From Firmicutes bacterium UBA3930 (GTDB lineage: Bacteria > Bacillota > Clostridia > Caldicoprobacterales > Caldicoprobacteraceae), in contig DGEI01000024.1 of the NCBI GenBank assembly GCA_002385885.1, positions 504 to 22,998 of the forward strand: DNA of 22,495 nucleotides. The letters run 5' to 3'. The position numbers and the translations under genes were made by a program. Under the pieces are notes generated by a model, which searched no databases, was not told the origin of the DNA, and worked only from the letters and a program-made list of their open reading frames with translations. Of this stretch, positions 14,878 to 21,707 are shown in pieces. Within the stretch, counting starts at the first letter, position 1, and every line of letters starts with the position of its first letter.

Positions 14878-14912
14878 AATATGCTATAATGTGTATGGAT
14901 TTATAGCATATT
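14878..14912 (+). repeat. Perfect 12-bp inverted repeat over the regulator promoter
   Basis: AATATGCTATAA (14878-14889) and TTATAGCATATT (14901-14912) are perfect inverted copies separated by 11 nt. The left arm overlaps the -10 box of the PocR/AraC gene and the right arm covers the first transcribed bases. This position suits a repressor or autoregulatory site. As RNA it would form a hairpin only if transcription came from upstream. Confidence 0.75.
14882..14890 (+). promoter_or_regulatory. Extended -10 promoter of the PocR/AraC regulator gene
   Basis: TGCTATAAT is a complete extended -10 (TGn plus TATAAT). No -35 at normal spacing is good. Transcription would start near 14897, within the inverted repeat at 14878-14912. 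Confidence 0.55.
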
Positions 14913-14930
14913 CAGCGGAAGAGGAGTACT

Positions 14931-16274
14931 ATGCAGGGTTCTCAATACGAAAAAAATGAATATACCTGCCATAGCGACGCCAGCGGCATCAAAATAGAGG
15001 ATATAATTGATATAAAAGAGTTAAAGAGCATGTTAAATTGGTTCGTGCTGGCTACCGGCCTGGGAGCAATATTTGTAAACCCGGAGGGTGAGCCTATTAT
15101 TGTTCCGGATGAATACGAGGGGCAGTGTCCCTTTTGTAAAGTGATACGTTCCGATCCCGAAGGGGTAAAAAGGTGCAATCAGTCTATGAGCTATGCAGGA
15201 AAGCTGGCTTCCCAGCTGGGAGAACCGTATATTTTTCGCTGCCATGCCGGATTGATAGAGTTTGCTGCTCCGGTAATGTTCAAAGATGTGTATCTGGGCA
15301 GTATATCCTGCGGACCCGTTCTTATGTGGGAATGGGACGAGCTGGCCCTTCAAGAGTTTTTAAACCTTACTCAGGATCTCAATATAAACCGTGAAGCTTT
15401 GATGGTAGCCAGCAGACAGGTAAAGATGCTTTCAGGAAGGAACGTTCAGGCTGCGGCACAGCTTTTGTTTGTAATGGCTAATCATATCGCCAGGACCGGG
15501 ATGCTGACACTGCAGCAAAGGAAGGAACTTAATGAACAGCAGGCCAGGCTGGCTGAAGCTATTTTCGAAAGAAAACAGGCTGAAGAAACTATAAAGGCGC
15601 TGGAATCCAAAGTACAAACTGTGGCCTATCCTATAGAAAAAGAACACGACCTGCTCGGTAAAGTCAAACTGGGCGACCGTACCGGCGCAAAAGAGATTTT
15701 GAATGAAATGCTGGGGGATATTTTTTTCCGGAAAGCTGGCAACATGGATTTGATTAAGGCCAGGATACTGGAACTTGTGGTTGTAATATCCAGGGCAGCA
15801 GTTGAGGGAGGCGCAAGTCTTGAGAAGCTGCTGGGATTAAACTATGACTTTATTTCTGAACTGTCTCATATGGATAATATTGATGAATTATGTTACTGGC
15901 TTGTAAAGGTGCTTGATACGTTTATGGATACGGTGTATGAGACAAGAAATGTACGCAGCGCAAGGAACCTGGGAGAAGCCTTGAAATATATACGTGAAAA
16001 CTATAACCGGAATCTTACTCTTGAAAATGTAGCCCAGCAGATATATATAAGTCCTTACTACCTTAGCCATATGTTCCGGGAGGAACTTGGGATAACCTTT
16101 GTTGAATACCTGACAATGGTGCGTATGGAAGAGGCCAAAAAGCTGCTTATGGATCCTTCGCTGTCAGTTGTAGCTGTTGCCTCACAGGTTGGGTATGAGG
16201 ATGCCAGCTACTTCAGTAAGGTATTCAAGAAATATGTGGGTGTGTCACCCAATCGGTACAGAAGGAATATCTGA
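14931..16274 (+). CDS. PocR-domain / AraC-type transcriptional regulator
   Basis: This 447-residue cytoplasmic regulator has an N-terminal PocR sensory domain (about 25-190) with the expected cysteines: CPFC (C66, C69), C82, CHAG (C104) and C127. PocR itself activates cobalamin and propanediol genes in Salmonella. A coiled stretch (about 193-228) links to a middle helical region (about 235-340). The AraC/XylS DNA-binding domain is at 347-447, with both helix-turn-helix units (LTLENVAQQIYISPYYLSHMFR and VVAVASQVGYEDASYFSKVFKK in two parts) and the closing VSPNRYRR. GAGGAG precedes the ATG. The corrinoid protein gene follows 119 nt later, with phased repeats between them, so that gene is the likely target. 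The inducer is unknown, probably a small alcohol or methylated compound. Confidence 0.85.
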   Translation: MQGSQYEKNEYTCHSDASGIKIEDIIDIKELKSMLNWFVLATGLGAIFVNPEGEPIIVPDEYEGQCPFCKVIRSDPEGVKRCNQSMSYAGKLASQLGEPYIFRCHAGLIEFAAPVMFKDVYLGSISCGPVLMWEWDELALQEFLNLTQDLNINREALMVASRQVKMLSGRNVQAAAQLLFVMANHIARTGMLTLQQRKELNEQQARLAEAIFERKQAEETIKALESKVQTVAYPIEKEHDLLGKVKLGDRTGAKEILNEMLGDIFFRKAGNMDLIKARILELVVVISRAAVEGGASLEKLLGLNYDFISELSHMDNIDELCYWLVKVLDTFMDTVYETRNVRSARNLGEALKYIRENYNRNLTLENVAQQIYISPYYLSHMFREELGITFVEYLTMVRMEEAKKLLMDPSLSVVAVASQVGYEDASYFSKVFKKYVGVSPNRYRRNI

Positions 16275-16287
16275 ATAAATGTGTTGA

Positions 16288-16313
16288 CAAGATTTTACCA
16301 AGATTAACAAGAT
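16288..16313 (+). promoter_or_regulatory. Three phased CAAGAT repeats, probable AraC-type operator
   Basis: CAAGAT occurs at 16288-16293, 16299-16304 and 16308-16313, starts spaced 11 and 9 nt, about one helix turn each. The group lies about 42-67 nt upstream of the likely transcription start of the corrinoid gene, where AraC-family activators usually bind. It follows directly after the regulator gene. Confidence 0.5.
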
Positions 16314-16339
16314 CATACGGATACAATAGGGGTTAAACC

Positions 16340-16348
16340 TGTTATAAT
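16340..16348 (+). promoter_or_regulatory. Extended -10 promoter of the corrinoid protein gene
   Basis: TGTTATAAT is a complete extended -10. The -35 region at 17-nt spacing (GATACA) is poor, as expected for an activated promoter. Transcription would start near 16355. A TTGACA at 16284-16289 is not properly spaced for this -10. Confidence 0.6.
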
Positions 16349-16393
16349 AGATTCAGCAATAAATTCTAACATAACGAAAAGGAGGATTTAAAA

Positions 16394-17029
16394 ATGGCTG
16401 ATTTCAGAGCAATTGCCGATGCTTTGAAGGCAGGTAATGCTCCAAAGGTAAAGGAAATGGTAGAAGCAGCGCTTGCCGAAGGTGTGAATCCTGAAGATAT
16501 CGTCAATAATGCTCTTATTGTGGGCATGGGAGAAATTGGGGAGCTTTTTAAAAACAACGAAGTATATGTCCCGGAAGTGTTGATTGCCGCCCGGGCAATG
16601 TATGCCGGACTCAACATATTAAAGCCTTTACTCGCTGAACGGGATGTAAAGCCTATGGGTAAGGTGGTTATAGGTACCGTTAAAGGGGATCTGCACGACA
16701 TAGGAAAGAACCTGGTAGCTATGATGCTTGAAGGTGCCGGGTTTGAGGTTACTGATCTTGGAATTGATGTTAGCCCCGAGAAATTTGTTGAAGCGGCCAA
16801 ATCTTCAGATGGTGGTTGTATTGTGGCCATGTCGGCATTGCTTACCACTACCATGCCGGGCATGAAGGATACAATTGAGGCTCTTGAAGCAGCCGGTTTA
16901 AGAGATCGGGTAAAAATAATAATAGGTGGCGCGCCGGTAACTCAGAACTTTGCCGATGAGATCGGCGCCGATGGATACGCACCGGATGCAGCTTCGGCAG
17001 CAGATTTGGCCAAGGCATTAATTGCATAA
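16394..17029 (+). CDS. Corrinoid (cobalamin-binding) methyl carrier protein, MtbC/MetH-module type
   Basis: This 211-residue protein has the two domains of corrinoid methyl carriers: a helical cap (about 1-85, with FKNNEVYVPEVLIAARAM) and a Rossmann B12-binding domain (about 88-211). The cobalt ligand motif GDLHDIG is at 98-104 (D99, H101, G104), with MSALLTTTMP (146-155) and GGAPV (178-182) completing the cobalamin pocket. It carries the methyl group between a methyl donor enzyme and an acceptor enzyme. AAAAGGAGG precedes the ATG. A terminator closes it, so the methyltransferase gene downstream is transcribed separately. With that enzyme it could form a split methionine synthase or a dedicated methyl shuttle. 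No reactivation ATPase (RamA/RACo-like) is in the window. Confidence 0.9.
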   Translation: MADFRAIADALKAGNAPKVKEMVEAALAEGVNPEDIVNNALIVGMGEIGELFKNNEVYVPEVLIAARAMYAGLNILKPLLAERDVKPMGKVVIGTVKGDLHDIGKNLVAMMLEGAGFEVTDLGIDVSPEKFVEAAKSSDGGCIVAMSALLTTTMPGMKDTIEALEAAGLRDRVKIIIGGAPVTQNFADEIGADGYAPDAASAADLAKALIA

Positions 17030-17071
17030 AAGTATATCAAGATGATTATATAATTAAGTAATATAGTTGAC

Positions 17072-17098
17072 AGGGCGTTGCATAAACAACGCCCTTTT
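17072..17098 (+). terminator. Rho-independent terminator after the corrinoid protein gene
   Basis: AGGGCGTTG (17072-17080) pairs perfectly with CAACGCCCT (17087-17095), loop of 6 nt, followed by TTT. It separates the corrinoid gene from the methyltransferase gene. Confidence 0.85.
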
Positions 17099-17176
17099 GA
17101 ACATTAGAGCGGAATAATATTCTGCAAAGCATACCTCGCATATAATTCCACACACAATGGTTACTGCAGTTATATA

Positions 17177-17206
17177 TTGACTTATTATCTGATTCTCTTT
17201 TATAAT
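17177..17206 (+). promoter_or_regulatory. Sigma-A promoter of the methyltransferase gene
   Basis: TTGACT (17177-17182) and TATAAT (17201-17206) are 18 nt apart, a 5 of 6 and a 6 of 6 match. Transcription would start near 17213 and leave a leader of about 210 nt before the GTG start. Confidence 0.65.
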
Positions 17207-17223
17207 ATGCCTAAATGCTGCAT

Positions 17224-17262
17224 ATGCTAAACTGACCCGTTTTAACGGCAGCTGTTTAGCAT
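17224..17262 (+). repeat. Nested hairpin in the methyltransferase leader
   Basis: ATGCTAAAC (17224-17232) pairs perfectly with GTTTAGCAT (17254-17262), enclosing CCGTT/AACGG (17237-17241 with 17244-17248). It starts about 11 nt after the likely transcription start. A further pairing, ACCGGTTT with AAGCCGGT, lies around 17302-17351. I see no B12 box or S-box, so this is not a riboswitch I can name. The rest of 17100-17422 holds no gene. Confidence 0.5.
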
Positions 17263-17422
17263 GGATAACCTGTTTTTGAGATACTGTTGTTATTGCATCT
17301 TAACCGGTTTGCTTTTCCAGCAGGGCAATGAATTGTATAATGAAGCCGGTAAAACGGAATTATTCATTATTTGTTAGACAGTCTGTTAATTTGGTCCCGG
17401 GATGTGAAAGGATGAGAAAATA

Positions 17423-19120
17423 GTGGTTTTTAAAAGTGCATTGGATAAACATTTGATTGTATTTGATGGTGCTATGGGAACTATGATCCAGCGGCACGGG
17501 CTTAAACCCGGGCAACCTCCTGAAATTTTTAATATGCTTTATCCTGAGGTGATCGAAGGAATACATAAGGAGTATATACAGGCCGGAGCAGATGTAATTA
17601 CTACAAATACTTTGGGTGCCAATGAGCTTAAGCTCAAGGATACCGGATATACGGTTGAACAGGTGGTGACACGGGCGGTTGAATTAGCCAGAAAAGCGGC
17701 AGGTAACAAGTGGGTTGCTCTTGATATAGGACCTATCGGTCAGTTCATGGAGCCTATGGGTACTCTTTCCTTTGACAGGGTTTATCAAATGTATGCCAGG
17801 CAGGTCAGGGCAGGAGCCCAAGCCGGGGCAGATCTTATCCTGATAGAGACCATAGGGGATTTGTATGAAGCTAAGGCGGCTGTTCTTGCTGCCAAAGAGA
17901 ACAGCAGCCTTCCGGTGGTTTGTACTTTGACCTTTGAACGCAACGGAAGGACTCTGATGGGCACCGATCCATTAACCGCTGTCGTTGTACTGGAAAGCCT
18001 TGGAGTTGATGCTCTGGGAGCCAACTGTTCGCTGGGACCGGAAGAACTGCTGCCTATTGTAAAACAAATTCTGGCCTATGCCAGCGTTCCCGTCCTGGTA
18101 CAGCCCAATGCCGGACTCCCTAAGATAGTCAACGGACAAACCGTATATCCTGCGAAACCAGATGTTTTTCAGCGTTATACCTCTATCATGATACAACAGG
18201 GGGTTCGGCTGGTGGGATGCTGCTGTGGTACCACTCCCGATTACATAAAGGCAGTGCGGAAGACGGTAGATGATCTAGCCCCTGTTTATACCCCGGTTGA
18301 TAAGCTGACAGCTGTGTCGTCAGGGTCCAGGACCGTTGTGCTGGGCGATGGAATTAAGATCATCGGCGGCCGGATAAATGCCCGGCTTAATGAAGATATT
18401 GCCCATGCTATAAAGAGCAGCAGCTTCGGTGACCTGGTTTCGGAAGCCATTGACCAGAGAAGTCAGGGTGCTGATATACTGGCCGTAAATGTTCAGCTGC
18501 CGGATATTACTGAAGGAAAAATGCATGAACGGGAAACATTACCCGGTGTGATACGTGAGGTTCAGGCAGTTGTTAACCTGCCCCTTGAGATTAACAGCTC
18601 CTGTCCTGATGCTTTGGAGGCCGGTATGAGAGTGTACAACGGAAAGCCTCTTGTCCGGTGGCCTGTCCGGGAGCCGGCCTCGTTGGAATCTCTGTTACCG
18701 CTTGTAAAAAAGTATGGGGCTTGCATGGTGGTATCAGCCATGGATGAAGATGGGATACCTGTCAATGCCGGAGAACGGCTCAAAGACATAGAGGATATTG
18801 TACATTATATACAGTCATATGGCATATCCAAAGAAGACATGGTTGTTGATTGCGGAAGCACCCGTATCGAAACCTGTCCTGAATGTATGGAAGCTATTAA
18901 GACCGTTCGGTTGGTAAAGAATGAGCTGGGTCTGAAGACTTCACTGAGTGTTGAGAGAATAACCGCGGGATTATCACACAGAGGCAAGGATTCTGTTGTA
19001 AATACTTTTCTTGCTATGGCGCTTGCAGCCGGTTTGGATATTCCCGTTTTGGATTCCTTGCCGGCCTATCTGGTGGAAACCGTTAATGCTTTTCGCGCAT
19101 TGACGGGGCAGTCCGGATAA
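17423..19120 (+). CDS. Homocysteine S-methyltransferase fused to a degenerate pterin-binding domain (split-MetH type)
   Basis: Residues 1-285 (of 565) form a homocysteine methyltransferase barrel as in MetH: FDGAMGTMIQ at 14-23, and zinc cysteines C202 (GANC) plus C267 and C268 (CCGTTP). This half should transfer a methyl group from methylcobalamin to homocysteine. Residues 305-565 have the MetH/AcsE pterin-binding fold, but the pocket is altered: AVN (354-356) for DVN, INSS (390-393) for IDSS, RWP (412-414) where an Asn is expected, and VERITAGLSHR (510-520) for VSNxSFGLPxR. D476 is kept. Cobalamin-binding and activation domains of full MetH are absent; the corrinoid protein upstream could supply the former. 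GTG start after GAAAGG, spacing somewhat long. The methyl donor is therefore uncertain. Confidence 0.85.
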   Translation: MVFKSALDKHLIVFDGAMGTMIQRHGLKPGQPPEIFNMLYPEVIEGIHKEYIQAGADVITTNTLGANELKLKDTGYTVEQVVTRAVELARKAAGNKWVALDIGPIGQFMEPMGTLSFDRVYQMYARQVRAGAQAGADLILIETIGDLYEAKAAVLAAKENSSLPVVCTLTFERNGRTLMGTDPLTAVVVLESLGVDALGANCSLGPEELLPIVKQILAYASVPVLVQPNAGLPKIVNGQTVYPAKPDVFQRYTSIMIQQGVRLVGCCCGTTPDYIKAVRKTVDDLAPVYTPVDKLTAVSSGSRTVVLGDGIKIIGGRINARLNEDIAHAIKSSSFGDLVSEAIDQRSQGADILAVNVQLPDITEGKMHERETLPGVIREVQAVVNLPLEINSSCPDALEAGMRVYNGKPLVRWPVREPASLESLLPLVKKYGACMVVSAMDEDGIPVNAGERLKDIEDIVHYIQSYGISKEDMVVDCGSTRIETCPECMEAIKTVRLVKNELGLKTSLSVERITAGLSHRGKDSVVNTFLAMALAAGLDIPVLDSLPAYLVETVNAFRALTGQSG

Positions 19121-19162
19121 ATATTTTGTTTTCCATGCCGTTGGCGGCAGTAAACAAGCAGG

Positions 19163-19208
19163 CCTCAAGAGAAATTTTGTTCAGCAAATTTCTCTTGAGG
19201 TATTTTTT
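19163..19208 (+). terminator. Strong rho-independent terminator after the methyltransferase gene
   Basis: The arms 19163-19177 and 19186-19200 pair perfectly over 15 bp around an 8-nt loop, followed by TATTTTTT. It lies 42 nt past the methyltransferase stop and is the strongest terminator here. It also argues against any start of the next gene upstream of it. Confidence 0.93.
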
Positions 19209-19281
19209 ATGCCAATACTGTGCCCGTATGGAGGGGTATGATAGAAGCATTTTCGGGAAAAATCTAGATGAGGTGAGTTTC

Positions 19282-21675
19282 TTGATACGGGCATTTGGAT
19301 TGCTGCTTATATTCACTGTTTTGTCAGTACATATACCGGTTGTTCCGGCGGATGTCACGGGTGATGGGGTTGAGTCCTGTAACGCTGTAGAAACAGGTAA
19401 ACACAGTCACGTGAAAGACAGAAGTTCGGAAATTTTGGCTGTATCCATGGCAAAAGCACCTGAATCCGGAGCGGAGGCATCAGAGAATGATATAAAAACA
19501 TCCGGGATTACAGCGGTGTCTGCCGGGATATCCCGCGAATATAGAAAAGGAAACACAGGAAAAGTAGTTCTGGTGGTTATGGATCGCATTGGCTGGAATG
19601 ATATTTATGAAGCTGACACTCCAAATATTGATCGGCTTATGAATATCGGGGCTATCGGCCTTATGACTACCAATACAGCAGGCAGCCGATCATGCAATAA
19701 CTTATATGTTACTATGGGTGCTGGGGCACGAATTACCGGTTCCGCCAATTCTCCCCTGGCCTTTTCATCCCAGGATACTTACCAGGGACAGAAGATAACG
19801 GATTTATACTATCAGATAACCGGAAAGGTAATGCCGGCTGGTTCAATAGCCAACCTGGGGATTGCCCAGGTATATAGAAATAATCTTAACAGGCCATATA
19901 CGGTAAAAGTAGGAGCCCTGGGCACTGCTTTACGGGAGGAAGGGCGTTCTGTTGCTGTAATAGGCAACAGCGACACACCGGACAGGTACTTAAGATACCT
20001 GGTGTCCATGCTGATGGATGATGGAGGGATCGTACCCTTGGGTGATGTAAGCCGTAGCCTTACTGAAAAAGATGGCTCCCGTCCTTTCGGTATAAAGGTT
20101 GACTCTGAAAAAATGATCCGGGCGGTGGATAGGATATGGGATGAGGCCGATGTTATCGGTGTTGAATGGGGGGATACATGCAGGGCAGAGGATTACAGGT
20201 ATAATCTTATGGATCAAATGCTAGAAGCGCATAGGCAAAATGCGCTGGAAGATGGAGATGCCTTTATAGGCAGGCTTTTGGACAGGCTGGATTTAAAAAG
20301 AGATCTTATCATGGTGTTTACGCCCCTTGGCCCCCTAAGGGACCTGCAGAAAAATAACCGTCTTACTCCCATTATTGTTGCCGGTAAGGGAGTGGGCAGG
20401 GGATGGATGACTTCAGCATCCACACATCGGATGGGGGTGGTGACCAACCTGGATGTCGGAGTTACTGTATTGGACTTCTTTGGAATTTCTCCTCTTCCCG
20501 GACAGGGTGGCGCAGCCATTAGAAGTATATACAACAATCAGGGTATAGAAGGAATTCTGCTTTTTAACCAAAGGTTGGTGGAGATCTTTAACCAGCGTTC
20601 ATTTCTTATACGGGGTTTTGTGCTTTTGCTGATAGCTGTGGTAGGCGCGTCTCTTTTTGTTCTGTTTTTCAAAACCCGGTATCTGAATATGATGAAGCCT
20701 TGCATACTGTTTATAATGCTGATTCCTCACACATATATGCTGTTGTCTATGGTACGTCAATCTACTACAGCAGGCAGTGCATTGGCAGCCCTGTTGATAA
20801 ACTTGCTGCTTACGGCTGCCGTATGGTATATATTTCCTCACACGTTGGACAGAATACTGGCGGTTTGTGTTTTAATGACAGCCATATTATTAATTGATCA
20901 GTGGACCGGTGCCCGGCTTATACAGGGTTCACCTTTGGGATATGACGTTATAAGCGGAGCACGTTTTTATGGTATAGGGAATGAATACATGGGAGCTCTG
21001 ACAGGAGCAGCGTGTATAGGGGGAACCTGTATCATAGAGAGATTTGTACGATACGGCAGATGGGTCACGTGGGGCGTACTGTTATGTCTGGCAGTGATTT
21101 TATCGGTTCTGGCTCTTCCCTGGTGGGGAGCTAATGTGGGCGGCGCTGTTACAGCTTTTGCAGCTTTCGGGGTATTGGCGATTCTTGTAACCACGCATTC
21201 AATTACCTGGAAACATATAGCGGTCATTGCAGCTACTTTATCTCTTTTTATAGCGGCCGTGTTTGTCCTGGACAGTTTTAGAACTGTAGAAAGCCAATCC
21301 CATATGGGACAGACAGTGGAATTAATAAGGGAAAACGGAATACAGGAGCTGTACAATATAGCTTACAGGAAACTGTCAATGAACATCCGCCTCTTTAAAA
21401 ATACCATATGGACGCGGGTATTTCTTTCATCTCTTCTGTCCATGGTGATCCTGTTCTATCGTCCCGCAGGAATTTTTAAGGACGTAAGGGAGAAGTATCC
21501 CTATCTGTCCTATGGATTTATAAGCGGGCTGGTTGGAAGCATTGCAGCCTTTGCAGTCAATGATTCGGGTATAGTAGCGGCCGCTACTTCAATGATTTAT
21601 GTTGGACTGTCATTTATACTGATAATTATTCAGCGGCTGCAGGAAATCATTGCGGAAAAAAACACATCTGATTAA
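19282..21675 (+). CDS. Polytopic membrane protein with alkaline-phosphatase-like extracytoplasmic domain
   Basis: This 797-residue protein opens with a hydrophobic signal or anchor (about 2-23). An ectodomain (about 92-405) resembles the alkaline phosphatase/phosphoglycerate mutase superfamily: VVLVVMDRIGW (95-105) with the first metal Asp, TPNIDRLMNIGAIGLMTT, and THRMGVVTNLDVGVTVLDFFGI near 381-402. The usual metal-binding DH segment appears as FTPLGP (346-351), lacking both residues. About ten to twelve membrane helices follow (about 440-785), with a conserved SGARFYGIGNEYMG (558-571). The frame is open upstream, but the terminator there and a GAGGTGAG site before the TTG at 19282 fix the start. 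It lies 32 nt before a glycosyltransferase gene, which suggests envelope glycan or lipid work. The substrate is unknown. Confidence 0.72.
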   Translation: MIRAFGLLLIFTVLSVHIPVVPADVTGDGVESCNAVETGKHSHVKDRSSEILAVSMAKAPESGAEASENDIKTSGITAVSAGISREYRKGNTGKVVLVVMDRIGWNDIYEADTPNIDRLMNIGAIGLMTTNTAGSRSCNNLYVTMGAGARITGSANSPLAFSSQDTYQGQKITDLYYQITGKVMPAGSIANLGIAQVYRNNLNRPYTVKVGALGTALREEGRSVAVIGNSDTPDRYLRYLVSMLMDDGGIVPLGDVSRSLTEKDGSRPFGIKVDSEKMIRAVDRIWDEADVIGVEWGDTCRAEDYRYNLMDQMLEAHRQNALEDGDAFIGRLLDRLDLKRDLIMVFTPLGPLRDLQKNNRLTPIIVAGKGVGRGWMTSASTHRMGVVTNLDVGVTVLDFFGISPLPGQGGAAIRSIYNNQGIEGILLFNQRLVEIFNQRSFLIRGFVLLLIAVVGASLFVLFFKTRYLNMMKPCILFIMLIPHTYMLLSMVRQSTTAGSALAALLINLLLTAAVWYIFPHTLDRILAVCVLMTAILLIDQWTGARLIQGSPLGYDVISGARFYGIGNEYMGALTGAACIGGTCIIERFVRYGRWVTWGVLLCLAVILSVLALPWWGANVGGAVTAFAAFGVLAILVTTHSITWKHIAVIAATLSLFIAAVFVLDSFRTVESQSHMGQTVELIRENGIQELYNIAYRKLSMNIRLFKNTIWTRVFLSSLLSMVILFYRPAGIFKDVREKYPYLSYGFISGLVGSIAAFAVNDSGIVAAATSMIYVGLSFILIIIQRLQEIIAEKNTSD

Positions 21676-21707
21676 GATAACGTTGTATAAGCAGGAAGGA
21701 GCATGGA

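Noticed and set aside
16284..16289. TTGACA as -35 of the corrinoid gene promoter
   Set aside because: No -10 lies at 15-19 nt; the extended -10 at 16340 is over 50 nt away. The sequence overlaps the first CAAGAT repeat instead.
17290..17360. Paired segments suggesting a tRNA-like or cobalamin riboswitch fold
   Set aside because: No TTC-arm, anticodon stem or B12 box could be identified; pairing alone is too weak.
19126..19281. A 52-codon extension of the membrane protein frame upstream of TTG 19282
   Set aside because: It runs through a 15-bp terminator hairpin at 19163-19208 and has no ribosome site; the TTG has one and is followed directly by a signal-like segment.
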